From NCBI RefSeq assembly GCF_009765275.1, contig NZ_VOPH01000004.1:186001-250000 (forward strand): a stretch of 64,000 nucleotides of DNA, given 5' to 3'. The position numbers and the translations under genes were made by a program. Positions 1 to 7,553 of this stretch are shown here, piece by piece. The notes beneath the pieces are model-generated. The model saw only the letters and a list, made by a program, of their open reading frames with translations. It ran no database searches and was not told the origin of the DNA. Every line of letters starts with the position of its first letter. Positions within the stretch are counted from its first letter, which is position 1. This DNA is from Chachezhania sediminis. Its GTDB lineage: Bacteria; Pseudomonadota; Alphaproteobacteria; Rhodobacterales; Rhodobacteraceae.

Positions 1-885
1 GCTGTCGCCTTCGGGCGGGGTGACCCAGGTGCGGGCCGTGGGGCTTGGCGGATGGCCCAGTTGGTCCATCAGGGCATAGCGGGGCGGTTCGTAATGGGTG
101 CGCGCGTCGAAGGGCTCCAGGAACCGGTCGGCGGTCTCGGCCGCATCGACGAAGAAGGCGTTCACCCCCGACAGGTCGCAACCGACAAGCTGCGCGCCCT
201 TCTGCCGGCCGATCAGTTCCAGCGTCTTCAGGCTGGCGCCATAATTGCTGGATCCGTCCCAGGCCGCATTCGGGTCATAGGGCACCTCCAGCGCCAGGGA
301 CGGCGGAATATTGGCATTGTATTCGATGCACATCGCCCGGGCGCGGCGGTTCAGCGTCCGCCAGACATGGCTGGTGTTCTGGTCGACATCCAGCGACAGG
401 TAATCGAGCGTGGCAGGAACCCCGTTCGCGTCCAATAGGTCGTTGACGTTCTCGGCCGTGACGAAGCCCTGGACCACGGTCAGGGCGCCGCTGCGGACAT
501 GGTCGGCAAAGATCTCGGCCGCGCGGTCGGCCATTTCGGGGCTGCCTTCGACCCATGTGCCGTGCCAGCCCTGTTCCAGAAGAAAGCGGCTGGTGTTCTG
601 CGTGCCGTCCTCGATCCCGATTTCCAGGAAGGTGCGCTGGCCTGCGCCGATCCGGTCGAAGATCTCGGCGATGTGGCCGTCCTCGCCGTTCTGGCTGTAG
701 ACCTGCGCGAAATAGGGGGCCAGCGACCGCGCGGGGCGGTTTTCGGTCAGGCGCGCCAGCAGGTCGAACTGGGCCCGTTCCTTGGACAGCCAGCTGTCGA
801 CCTGGATGTGACCCAGCAATTGTTCGGCGGCAGAGGGATGCTGCTCTGAATGGCCCCGGGACCGCATCCAGTCATTGACTGCCAT
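1..885 (-). CDS. FkbM-like methyltransferase family protein, C-terminus beyond window
   Basis: The frame is open through the left edge, so the stop codon is missing; 295 codons are visible from an ATG at 885. Residues 64-72 (SQNGEDGHI) and 86-98 (FLEIGIEDGTQNT), followed by GWHGTWVEGSPE, resemble the opening of FkbM-type SAM-dependent methyltransferases: an SQxGED segment, a glycine-containing SAM loop and an acidic residue ending the next strand. A LDYLSLDVD segment further on fits a later strand of the Rossmann fold. In related bacteria such proteins often modify surface sugars, but no substrate can be read here. It could also be a non-catalytic relative, because the SAM loop (EIGIEDG) is not a strict GxGxG. 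Confidence 0.7.
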   Translation of the reverse strand, partial: MAVNDWMRSRGHSEQHPSAAEQLLGHIQVDSWLSKERAQFDLLARLTENRPARSLAPYFAQVYSQNGEDGHIAEIFDRIGAGQRTFLEIGIEDGTQNTSRFLLEQGWHGTWVEGSPEMADRAAEIFADHVRSGALTVVQGFVTAENVNDLLDANGVPATLDYLSLDVDQNTSHVWRTLNRRARAMCIEYNANIPPSLALEVPYDPNAAWDGSSNYGASLKTLELIGRQKGAQLVGCDLSGVNAFFVDAAETADRFLEPFDARTHYEPPRYALMDQLGHPPSPTARTWVTPPEGDS

Positions 886-992
886 TCTGTGTCCCCGATC
901 CCGTTTCAATCCAAAAGAGTCAAGATGGACTAGTCCACCAGCTTCGTGGCCGCGTCAATGCACCAGCCGGTCGCGCCCGCGTGCCGCGACCC

Positions 993-1808
993 CTACCAGA
1001 ACGGCGTGTTGGGCTGCAGGTGGCGGCGGTGCAGCGGCATGTGTTCGGCCAGATAGTCCTCGGTCACGAAGCCCATCAAGCGGCCGGCCTCCATGATTTT
1101 CGGCCAGCTCTTGTCGAGAAGTTCGTAGACCAGCCGCGTCGCGCGCGGGGAATCCGCCGTTTCCGGCACAGTCCGGGTGGTGTAGCCGACCCAGAAGTTG
1201 TTGTTGAACGACGCGGCCCGGGACAGGTAGTTGAACGAGCTGGTCATCGCGTTCTTGCGCGAGGTGATCAGCACGATCCCGTCCTCGTGCCGCGAGGCAT
1301 AGCCGCGATATTCCCGCGTCGGCGGGTCGGTCGGCAGGTTCTGACGCCGCATCGCATCGCGCGATTCATAGCCGCGCACGAAGGTATAACCGCCGTTGCG
1401 GGTGACGTGCAGCAGTCCCACCAGGAACAGCGACTGGTTGGCAAAGCTGCGTCGGGTGAAGCGGTAGAAGCCGCTGGGAAACAGCGTTTCGGGCACGTTC
1501 GCCACGCCGGCACCGACATAGTCGCCCAGGAAGGGACCGCCCAGCAGGTCGTCGCGGGCGGCCAGACCGTCCACCGGTTCCAGGATGACGCGGGCGTCGA
1601 CATCGAAATAGCTGCAGATCCGCTGCAGCACGTCCGGACGGGGGAAGCTTTCCCCGGACAGATACCGGTTGAACTGCGTCCGGTTGATGCCAAGTTCGCG
1701 CGAAAGTTGTGACACCGATCCGCGCGACCGGGTCAGCAGGCGCAGGTTGTCGCCCAGCATGCTGCGAAGCTCTTGCGGAGAGCGGACTTGATTTTTAGTT
1801 CCCGCCAT
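993..1808 (-). CDS. XRE-family helix-turn-helix transcriptional regulator
   Basis: About 271 residues. The N-terminal 65 residues form an XRE/Cro helix-turn-helix: LSRELGINRTQFNRYLSGES is the recognition region, followed by FPRPDVLQRICSYFDVD, a pattern frequent in rhodobacterial XRE proteins. The remaining 200 residues have no domain I recognise; aromatic and charged segments suggest a sensory or dimerisation part. The frame can be extended to an ATG at 1859, but neither ATG has a clear Shine-Dalgarno. The stretch 1809-1859 is AT-richer and promoter-like on this strand, so the ATG at 1808 is preferred. It is divergent from the small gene at 2051. Its target is unknown. Confidence 0.8.
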   Translation of the reverse strand: MAGTKNQVRSPQELRSMLGDNLRLLTRSRGSVSQLSRELGINRTQFNRYLSGESFPRPDVLQRICSYFDVDARVILEPVDGLAARDDLLGGPFLGDYVGAGVANVPETLFPSGFYRFTRRSFANQSLFLVGLLHVTRNGGYTFVRGYESRDAMRRQNLPTDPPTREYRGYASRHEDGIVLITSRKNAMTSSFNYLSRAASFNNNFWVGYTTRTVPETADSPRATRLVYELLDKSWPKIMEAGRLMGFVTEDYLAEHMPLHRRHLQPNTPFW

Positions 1809-2050
1809 GGTTGATGTAAGCGAAAATACGCCCCTCGCAGTAGAAAAGTTGTCTCTCATCCGATCAGGACCGTCCAGGACCAGGGGTGAGAGAGGGGTGG
1901 GTGACGCGGGTTCACGTCACATCTGACGCTACTTGGCTTCGGAACCTACAGGCGCTGACACAAATTGCAAGTGGCCGACGCGAATAAACCACTCGTCTGA
2001 GCGATCCGATTTATCCCATAATTTACGGGATTTAGAGGGAAGGCTTTGCG

Positions 2051-2398
2051 ATGCTTGGCGTTGTACTGTGGCGTGACACATCCGACGAGAAGGCCCTGAT
2101 CTGGTGCGAGGATCACGGCGATCTGGCCGTCTGTTCCCGCAAGGGCGAGGCCACGGAGCTTTCTCTTCACGTGGGAGATTGTGTCCAGTTCGATCTCGCG
2201 CTTGATTGCAATGTGCGGCTCGCGCAGAACCCCAGGGTTGTCCAGCCGCAGATGTACCCGGACATTGCGGACCGTCTGAAAGCGATGGCGCGGGGCGATG
2301 CACCGGCGGCACCGAAGGCGCGCAAGGGCAACGTGATCTCGTTCGCGGCGGCCCGGGCACAGAAGACGCAGCAGGAATCTGTCTGGCAGATGGCCTGA
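2051..2398 (+). CDS. Small conserved hypothetical protein
   Basis: 115 residues with a good ribosome binding site (AGGGAAGG, eight bases before the ATG). The first 70 residues are beta-rich (GVVLWRDTSDEKALIWCEDH, then LHVGDCVQFDL), a pattern reminiscent of small OB-fold or cold-shock-like barrels, although the RNP motifs of true cold-shock proteins are absent. The C-terminal 40 residues are Ala/Lys-rich and probably unstructured. I believe similar small proteins occur in other Rhodobacterales, but no function is assigned. The upstream gap shared with the divergent regulator holds a short stem, ATCCC/GGGAT, at about 2013-2031 around a possible -10 CATAAT. Confidence 0.7.
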   Translation: MLGVVLWRDTSDEKALIWCEDHGDLAVCSRKGEATELSLHVGDCVQFDLALDCNVRLAQNPRVVQPQMYPDIADRLKAMARGDAPAAPKARKGNVISFAAARAQKTQQESVWQMA

Positions 2399-2803
2399 CG
2401 CAACTGATCGGCGCAACCGGGGCGCTGCCGCCCTTTGCACGGGCAAGACGGCCCCAAGGATATCCGAGGCCCACGGACGCCCGAAGCGCGATGGCCGGGC
2501 TTTGTAGATTTTTGGCAGGTCGTCGTCGGGAAAACGGTGGATGACCTGGCTGAACACGGTCTGCGCGGCTGGGCGCGCTGGGGGCACAGTCCCCGCCTAT
2601 CACTCCAGGATAGACACACCCCGATAACATCTGAAGACCGGGGACGTCGAAGGCTTCCGTACAAGTATCCGGATGCGGGGCCTTCGGATTTCCCTTCGCG
2701 CGGCCACGGACGCGGCGGGCGCGGCGCACGAGGTCAGCCGAAGACGGCGGGCGCGGCTGGTTTTCGCACGGCGCCAAGCGACCGGGTGGATCGCAGGTCA
2801 TGG
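2399..2803. other. Intergenic stretch, no gene supported
   Basis: About 400 bases between the small gene ending at 2398 and the terminator of ilvH. Open frames cross it on both strands, but they are Arg/Gly/Pro-rich, lack ribosome binding sites and run into ilvH antisense, so they look like by-products of high GC. No repeat or RNA gene was recognised. Confidence 0.5.
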
Positions 2804-2829
2804 AAGCCGGGACGCTGTGGGCCCGGCTT
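2804..2829 (-). terminator. Hairpin terminator downstream of ilvH
   Basis: A perfect 8-bp stem, AAGCCGGG (2804-2811) with CCCGGCTT (2822-2829), ten-base loop, 13 bases beyond the ilvH stop codon. The T-run lies on the plus-strand side (TTTTCGTTT), so it may also stop transcription arriving from the left. Confidence 0.55.
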
Positions 2830-2842
2830 TTCGTTTATGGCG

Positions 2843-3403
2843 TCAGTCGCCGCGCAGAAGGGCAGCGACGCCGGTGCGGGCCATTTCGGCCAGGCCCAGC
2901 GGGCGCATCAGGTCGGCGAAAGCGTCGATCTTGTCGGGCGCGCCGGTGATTTCGAACACGAAGCTGGACAGCGTGCTGTCGACCACGTTGGCGCGGAAGA
3001 TTTCCGCGATGCGCAGCGCCTCGACCCGCTTGTCGCCCTGGCCGTTGACCTTCATCATCGCCAGTTCGCGTTCGACGGTGCGGCCTTCGACCGTCAGGTC
3101 GTGGACCTCGTGCACCGTCACGATGCGGCCCAGCTGCGCCTTGATCTGTTCGATCACCTGGGGCGTGCCCGTGGTGACGATGGTGATGCGGCTGCGGTGG
3201 CCGGTATGGTCCACCTCGGCCACCGTCAGGCTTTCGATGTTGTAGCCGCGGCCCGAGAACAGGCCGATCACGCGAGCCAGAACGCCGGGTTCGTTTTCCA
3301 CCAGCACGGCCAGCGTATGACGCTCTTCCACGTCGGAGAAGGTGGAGCGTAGGTTGTAGGCGCTGTGGCTGGTCGCGCCTTTCTTGATGTGTAGCGGGGA
3401 CAT
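2843..3403 (-). CDS. ilvH: Acetolactate synthase small (regulatory) subunit
   Basis: 186 residues, close to the usual 160-190. Residues 29-100 form an ACT domain: HTLAVLVENEPGVLARVIGLF, then SLTVAEVDHTGHRSRITIV. This domain binds valine and transmits feedback inhibition to the large subunit. A C-terminal half (RELAMMKVNGQGDKR, IAEIFRANVVD) matches the IlvH family and stimulates catalysis. It lies 41 bases downstream of ilvB on the same strand and should be co-transcribed from the attenuated promoter at 5361-5389. An ATG upstream gives an N-terminal extension of about 25 residues before the ACT domain, which is somewhat long but common in alphaproteobacteria. Confidence 0.95.
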   Translation of the reverse strand: MSPLHIKKGATSHSAYNLRSTFSDVEERHTLAVLVENEPGVLARVIGLFSGRGYNIESLTVAEVDHTGHRSRITIVTTGTPQVIEQIKAQLGRIVTVHEVHDLTVEGRTVERELAMMKVNGQGDKRVEALRIAEIFRANVVDSTLSSFVFEITGAPDKIDAFADLMRPLGLAEMARTGVAALLRGD

Positions 3404-3444
3404 GGGGCGGTACCTCTGGTCCTGAAGGGGGAAGCGGCCGGTCG

Positions 3445-5196
3445 TCAGACCAGCGCCGCGCCCGTGCTGTCGATCACGCCCTGGGTGTCGGCTTCGCCCA
3501 GCAGCATTTCGTTATGGGCCTTGCCCGACGGGATCATCGGGAAGCAGTTTTCATGCTTCTCGACCAGGCAGTCGAAGACCACCGGACCGTCGTGGTTCAG
3601 CATTTCCATGATCGCGTCGTCGAGATCCTTGGGGTCCGAGCACAGGATGCCCTTGGCCCCGAAGGCATCGGCCAGTTTCACGAAGTCGGGCAGGCTTTCC
3701 GACCAGGAATGGGAATAGCGCTCGCCATGCAGCAGCTCCTGCCACTGGCGGACCATGCCCAGCCGTTCGTTGTTCAGGATGAACTGCTTCACCGGCAGGC
3801 GGAACTGCGCCGCCGTTCCCAGCTCCTGCATGTTCATCAGCCACGACGCCTCGCCCGCGACGTTGATGACCAGCGCCTCGGGGTGGGCGATCTGGACGCC
3901 GATGGAGGCGGGGAAGCCATAGCCCATGGTGCCAAGTCCGCCGGAGGTCATCCAGCGGTTCGGATCCTCGAAGTTCAGGAACTGCGCGGCCCACATCTGG
4001 TGCTGGCCGACCTCGGTCGTGATGTAACGATCACGGTCCCGGGTCAGGGCCTCCAGCCGTTCCAGTGCGTATTGCGGCTTGATCGTGCCGGTCGACGGCT
4101 TGTAGCGCAGGCAGTCGACCTTGCGCCATTCCGCGATCTTGGCCTGCCAGCGGGCGACGCCTTCGGCATTGGTCTTGCGGCCGCGGCTTTTCCAGATCGT
4201 CAGGATATCTTCCAGCACATGGGCCACGTCGCCGACGATCGGGATGTCGACATGGATGACCTTGTTGATGGACGACGGGTCGATGTCGATATGGGCCTTC
4301 AGCGACCGGGGCGAGAACGCATCGACGCGGCCGGTGATCCGGTCGTCGAAACGGGCGCCGATATTGATCATCAGGTCGCAGTCATGCATCGCCATGTTGG
4401 CCTCGTAGAGACCGTGCATCCCAAGCATTCCCAGCCAGTTCTTGCCCGACGCCGGATAGGCGCCGAGGCCCATCAGCGTCGATGTGATCGGGAAGCCGGT
4501 CGCATCGACCAGCTCGCGCAGCAGCATCGACGCGGCAGGGCCGGAGTTGATCACGCCACCGCCGGTATAGAAGACGGGCTTCTTGGCGGTTTCCATTGCC
4601 GCGACCAGTTCGGTGATCGCCTCGCGGTCGCCCTTGACCTGCGGCTTGTAATAGGACTTCTCCGGCGCCGGCTTCTGATAGGCGCCCGATGCGAACTGGA
4701 CGTCCTTCGGGATGTCGACCAGCACCGGGCCGGGACGGCCGGTGGTGGCGACGTGGAATGCCTCGTGGATCGTGCCGGACAGCCGGTCGGGATCCTTCAC
4801 CAGCCAGTTGTGCTTGGTGCAGGGGCGGGTGATGCCGACCGTGTCGGCCTCCTGGAAGGCGTCCGACCCGATCAGGAAGGTGGGCACCTGGCCCGTGAAG
4901 ACGACGATCGGGATCGAGTCGAGCAGTGCGTCCGTCAGGCCGGTGACCGCATTGGTGGCGCCCGGGCCGGACGTCACGATGACGACGCCGGGCTTGCCGG
5001 TGGACCTTGCATAGCCTTCGGCGGCGTGAACCGCGCCCTGTTCATGGCGGACCAGGATGTGCCGGATCTCGTTCTGCTGGAACAGCTCGTCGTAAATCGG
5101 TAGCACCGCGCCGCCGGGATAGCCGAATACGGTGTCTACGCCCTGGTCCTTCAGGGCCTGGATCACCATTCTCGCTCCGGTCATCTCACGTGTCAT
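3445..5196 (-). CDS. ilvB: Acetolactate synthase large (catalytic) subunit
   Basis: 583 residues, full length for the family. It uses thiamine diphosphate, Mg2+ and FAD to join two pyruvates to 2-acetolactate (valine/leucine), or pyruvate plus 2-oxobutyrate to 2-aceto-2-hydroxybutyrate (isoleucine). Visible marks are the N-terminal GYPGGAVLPIYD, the TPP-activating glutamate in LVRHEQGAVHAAEGYAR, a central FAD domain (GAYPASGKNW, MINIGARFDDR), and the C-terminal cofactor site AGEASWLMNMQEL with LNN at about residue 475. GEAS stands where many homologues have GDGS; to my knowledge this is normal in alphaproteobacteria. The start ATG has GGAG eight bases upstream. ilvH follows after 41 bases. 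Confidence 0.96.
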   Translation of the reverse strand: MTREMTGARMVIQALKDQGVDTVFGYPGGAVLPIYDELFQQNEIRHILVRHEQGAVHAAEGYARSTGKPGVVIVTSGPGATNAVTGLTDALLDSIPIVVFTGQVPTFLIGSDAFQEADTVGITRPCTKHNWLVKDPDRLSGTIHEAFHVATTGRPGPVLVDIPKDVQFASGAYQKPAPEKSYYKPQVKGDREAITELVAAMETAKKPVFYTGGGVINSGPAASMLLRELVDATGFPITSTLMGLGAYPASGKNWLGMLGMHGLYEANMAMHDCDLMINIGARFDDRITGRVDAFSPRSLKAHIDIDPSSINKVIHVDIPIVGDVAHVLEDILTIWKSRGRKTNAEGVARWQAKIAEWRKVDCLRYKPSTGTIKPQYALERLEALTRDRDRYITTEVGQHQMWAAQFLNFEDPNRWMTSGGLGTMGYGFPASIGVQIAHPEALVINVAGEASWLMNMQELGTAAQFRLPVKQFILNNERLGMVRQWQELLHGERYSHSWSESLPDFVKLADAFGAKGILCSDPKDLDDAIMEMLNHDGPVVFDCLVEKHENCFPMIPSGKAHNEMLLGEADTQGVIDSTGAALV

Positions 5197-5234
5197 CGGC
5201 GTTACTCCATCTGCGACACATCTGTTTTAGGCAC

Positions 5235-5260
5235 AAAAAAACCCCCGAGAGTGTCGGGGG
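5235..5260 (-). terminator. Intrinsic terminator of the ilvBH attenuator
   Basis: On the minus strand CCCCCGA (5260-5254) pairs with TCGGGGG (5248-5242) across a five-base loop, followed at once by seven T (5241-5235). It lies 38 bases before the ilvB start codon and after a short leader reading frame, so it is an attenuator and not the end of an upstream gene. Confidence 0.9.
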
Positions 5261-5302
5261 CGCATGGGTTCGATTATGGTTAACCGTTACCGGCCCATGC
5301 GC
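5260..5302 (-). promoter_or_regulatory. Antiterminator stem of the ilvBH leader
   Basis: GCGCATGGG (5302-5294), in the last codons of the leader peptide, is perfectly complementary to CCCATGCGC (5268-5260), which abuts and shares one base with the 5' arm of the terminator. A ribosome stalled on the Val-Ile-Ile-Val codons (5322-5311) would leave the first arm free and let this stem form. A ribosome reaching the stop codon (5289-5287) would cover it and release the terminator. The geometry is seen directly; the switch is inferred. The overlap with the terminator is only one base, so exclusion may be steric. Confidence 0.7.
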
Positions 5303-5334
5303 GTTCGTCCTACGATAATTACTAGTGCGGACAC
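5287..5334 (-). CDS. ilvL: ilvBH leader peptide (15 aa)
   Basis: A GTG-initiated frame of 15 codons plus TAA that reads MSALVIIVGRTRMGR. It contains the uninterrupted run Leu-Val-Ile-Ile-Val, the three end products of the pathway, which is the diagnostic content of branched-chain amino acid attenuator peptides. The Shine-Dalgarno GAAGGAG (5347-5341) sits six bases before the GTG. The promoter lies just upstream and the terminator hairpin begins 26 bases downstream of the stop codon. Too short for automated gene calls. The symbol is used by analogy with enterobacterial ilv leaders. Confidence 0.85.
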   Translation of the reverse strand: MSALVIIVGRTRMGR

Positions 5335-5360
5335 TGCCAGCTCCTTCGTGCGTGGCGCGG

Positions 5361-5389
5361 ACGTTATGAGTCTCGGCCGATGGCGTCAA
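5361..5389 (-). promoter_or_regulatory. Sigma-70-type promoter of the ilv leader and ilvBH
   Basis: On the minus strand TTGACG (5389-5384) and TAACGT (5366-5361) are separated by exactly 17 bases. Transcription would start near 5354, about 20 bases before the leader GTG, leaving just enough room for its Shine-Dalgarno. Confidence 0.75.
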
Positions 5390-6389
5390 CACGGAAAAAG
5401 TGCGTCAGGGCACATGCATTGCGTCAAACGGCGTGTTCCGGCAACTTTTTGTCGCTGCCTGGGGCCGCGAGGGTAACAAGGACAGCATTGATGACTTTTT
5501 GGGTCGGGCCACGGGGCGCCGAATAGGGGAAAGGCGCGCGGAACCGGTCGCGCTGACCCGATCTTTGGCGGGGCGAAGACACCCGCGTCGATCGCATGAA
5601 CGGGTCCAGGGACCGCAGTCGCGGTGGATCGCGCGACGACGGTATCGGCCCGGGCGCAGCTATCGGGGCGGCGCCGATGGCGTCCTTGTTCACTAGGACG
5701 GAAGGGCGTTCTGCCACGGCGGGAAGGCGATGGGGATCGACGTCGGCAGGATCACCGGGCGCGAACGGACCTGTCAGGCGACATGCCGGGAATGACCTTT
5801 TGCCAGGACTGTTCCGTTTGCCAGGACGGTTCCGTCAGATGGGAACCGGCGCCATGAGCGAACCCGATACGCCAACACGCCGGGTGGTGTTACTGCCGCA
5901 TCGATTTACGGATGTGCGGGGACGGGAAGGGTGGCTGCCAAAAGCATGACTTTGATTTCGAAATCGACGTCGGGATCAAAGACTTCTGCTATTGGAAAGC
6001 CCGTATCGTTTTCCAATTTCTTTAAGCCTGTACATACCAAGTTTACTGTTGTTCTTTAATGGCCGACCCCTGCAACTTACGTTGCAATAACCTTGTTAGA
6101 TTCTTGAAACAGTTCGAATCGAACGGCGGATTTGCTGCGCCGCAGCGTGCCCGGGTAGCAGCCAAGCTGCTGCAAAACGGTTAGAAATTGGTGGCCCGCA
6201 TACGTAGAATTACTACCTGCCATTTGTCAGTTCCTTCAAATTAACGTTTGCCCGCCTTGAAAGCCGCCGGCCTGCGCGTTCTGGGGTGTTCAACCGGATA
6301 TCTCACCCGGTAGTCTCCGCGTCACTCGCACACGGGTCGCTCAAATCGCGGACCCCAATCAAGATGTGCAACATGCGGAGGAGAGAAGT
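5390..6389. other. Long intergenic region, no convincing gene
   Basis: One kilobase between the ilv promoter and the TRAP operon. From 5400 to about 5940 it is GC-rich with Arg/Gly/Ser-rich frames that resemble no family. From 5941 to 6300 base composition drops clearly in GC, which suggests control sequence or a remnant. It holds an 18-bp direct repeat (5800-5835), a palindrome TGCAAC-TTAC-GTTGCA (6071-6086) followed by a possible promoter, and a small AGCAG/CTGCT stem near 6160. The TRAP promoter is probably in the last 300 bases, but no boxes stand out. Confidence 0.4.
5800..5835. repeat. Tandem 18-bp direct repeat
   Basis: Two adjacent 18-base units beginning TTGCCAGGAC and ending GTTCCGT differ at one position (T or G at base 11). 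In one plus frame they read as a repeated CQDxSV, but there is no supported gene there. Confidence 0.8.
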
Positions 6390-7478
6390 ATGGACCGTCG
6401 TTCCTTTCTGAAGACGTCTGCCATGGGTGGATCGGCTGCTGCGGCCACCGCTCTGGCGGCCCCGGCCTATGCGCAAGGCAAACGGACCCTGACCATGGTC
6501 ACCACCTGGCCCCGCGGGCTGGCGGGCGTGTGGGATTCGGTCGAACGCGTCGCGAACAACATCAGCGCCGCCACCGATGGCCAGATCACCGTGGTGCCGA
6601 AGGCGGCAGGCGAACTGGTCGGCGCGTTCGAAGTCTTTGACGCCGTGACCGCCGGTCAGGCCGACATGTACCACGGCGCCGACTACTATTTCGTTGGCCA
6701 GAACCCGGCCTTCGCCTATTTCACCGCCGTTCCCTTCGGCATGACCGCGCCCGAGATGATGACCTGGTACTATGGCCAGGACGGCATGGCGCTGCACCAC
6801 GAACTGGGCGAAATCTTCGGCCTGAAGTCGTACCTGGCCGGCCAGACCGGTGCACAGGGCGGCGGCTGGTTCCGCAAGCCGGTGATGTCGGCCGACGATT
6901 TCAAGGGCCTGAAGTTCCGCATGCCGGGCCTGGGCGGCCAGGCGCTGTCGAAACTGGGCGCATCGGTGCAGAACGTTCCGGGCGGCGAAATCTATCAGGC
7001 GCTGTCCACCGGCGCGCTGGACGCGACCGAATGGATCGGCCCGTGGTCTGATGAAAAGCTGGGCCTGCAGGAAGTCTGCCCCTACTACTATCCGGCCGGT
7101 TTCCACGAGCCCGGCGCGGCGCTGTCCATCGCAACCAACCTCGAAGTCTTTGAAAGCCTGACCCCGTCGCAGCAGAAGGCGGTCGAGATCGCGGCAGGCG
7201 ATGCGCACCAGGCCAACTATGCCCAGTTCACCGCCAACAACGGCCCGGCGCTGCAGCGTCTGGTCGCGGGCGGCACCAAGGTCGAACAGTTCACGCCCGA
7301 CATCTGGGACGCCTTCGGCGCCGCGTCGATCGAGGTGCTGGAAGGCTATACCAACGACGACATCTTCAAGAAGATCCACGACTCGGCCCAGAAGTCGATG
7401 CGTGAATCCTCGGGCTGGCTGTCGCGGGCGGAAAGCGCCTACACGTCCGAGCGCAACCGGGTGCTGGGCGTCAACTAA
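6390..7478 (+). CDS. TRAP transporter substrate-binding protein, DctP/TakP type
   Basis: 362 residues. The N-terminus MDRRSFLKTSAMGG with AYA at 26-28 is a Tat signal with its cleavage site, so the protein folds in the cytoplasm and is exported to the periplasm. Family marks include FRMPGLGGQALSKLGA (the conserved arginine that binds a carboxylate) and GALDATEWIGPWSDEKLG, close to the 2-oxoacid-binding protein TakP. The substrate is therefore probably an organic acid, but the exact one is not readable. GGAGGAGAG precedes the ATG at 6390; an in-frame ATG at 6366 lacks this. First gene of a three-gene operon; a strong hairpin after it may raise its level over the membrane subunits. Confidence 0.93.
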   Translation: MDRRSFLKTSAMGGSAAAATALAAPAYAQGKRTLTMVTTWPRGLAGVWDSVERVANNISAATDGQITVVPKAAGELVGAFEVFDAVTAGQADMYHGADYYFVGQNPAFAYFTAVPFGMTAPEMMTWYYGQDGMALHHELGEIFGLKSYLAGQTGAQGGGWFRKPVMSADDFKGLKFRMPGLGGQALSKLGASVQNVPGGEIYQALSTGALDATEWIGPWSDEKLGLQEVCPYYYPAGFHEPGAALSIATNLEVFESLTPSQQKAVEIAAGDAHQANYAQFTANNGPALQRLVAGGTKVEQFTPDIWDAFGAASIEVLEGYTNDDIFKKIHDSAQKSMRESSGWLSRAESAYTSERNRVLGVN

Positions 7479-7495
7479 GATTCTATCAATAAAAG

Positions 7496-7532
7496 AAGGA
7501 GGCCGTGCGCGTATCATCGCGCACGGCGCCTT
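7496..7532 (+). promoter_or_regulatory. Intercistronic hairpin between TRAP binding-protein and permease genes
   Basis: GCCGTGCGCG (7502-7511) pairs perfectly with CGCGCACGGC (7518-7527) around the loop TATCAT, and AAGG/CCTT (7496-7499/7529-7532) extends the stem. There is no T-run, so it looks like an RNA-stability or partial-termination element and not a full terminator. Such hairpins commonly follow genes for binding proteins, which are needed in excess. Confidence 0.7.
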
Positions 7533-7553
7533 CGCTTATCGGGGACGGGGCGC

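Noticed and set aside
2435-3352. A 305-codon plus-strand frame over the region behind and opposite ilvH
   Set aside because: It runs antisense to ilvH, has Gly/Arg/His-rich sequence without a domain and crosses the terminator hairpin.
5272-5285. A CtrA half-site-like TTAACCAT in the ilv leader
   Set aside because: Only one half is present at the right spacing, and it lies in the loop of the antiterminator in transcribed leader sequence.
5596-5949. A 117-codon frame in the gap before the TRAP operon
   Set aside because: Arg/Gly/Ser-rich, no Shine-Dalgarno, no family resemblance; it also spans the tandem repeat.
6100-6130. A tRNA T-loop-like GTTCGAATC
   Set aside because: The flanking bases cannot form the 5-bp T stem and no acceptor, D or anticodon arms fit around it.
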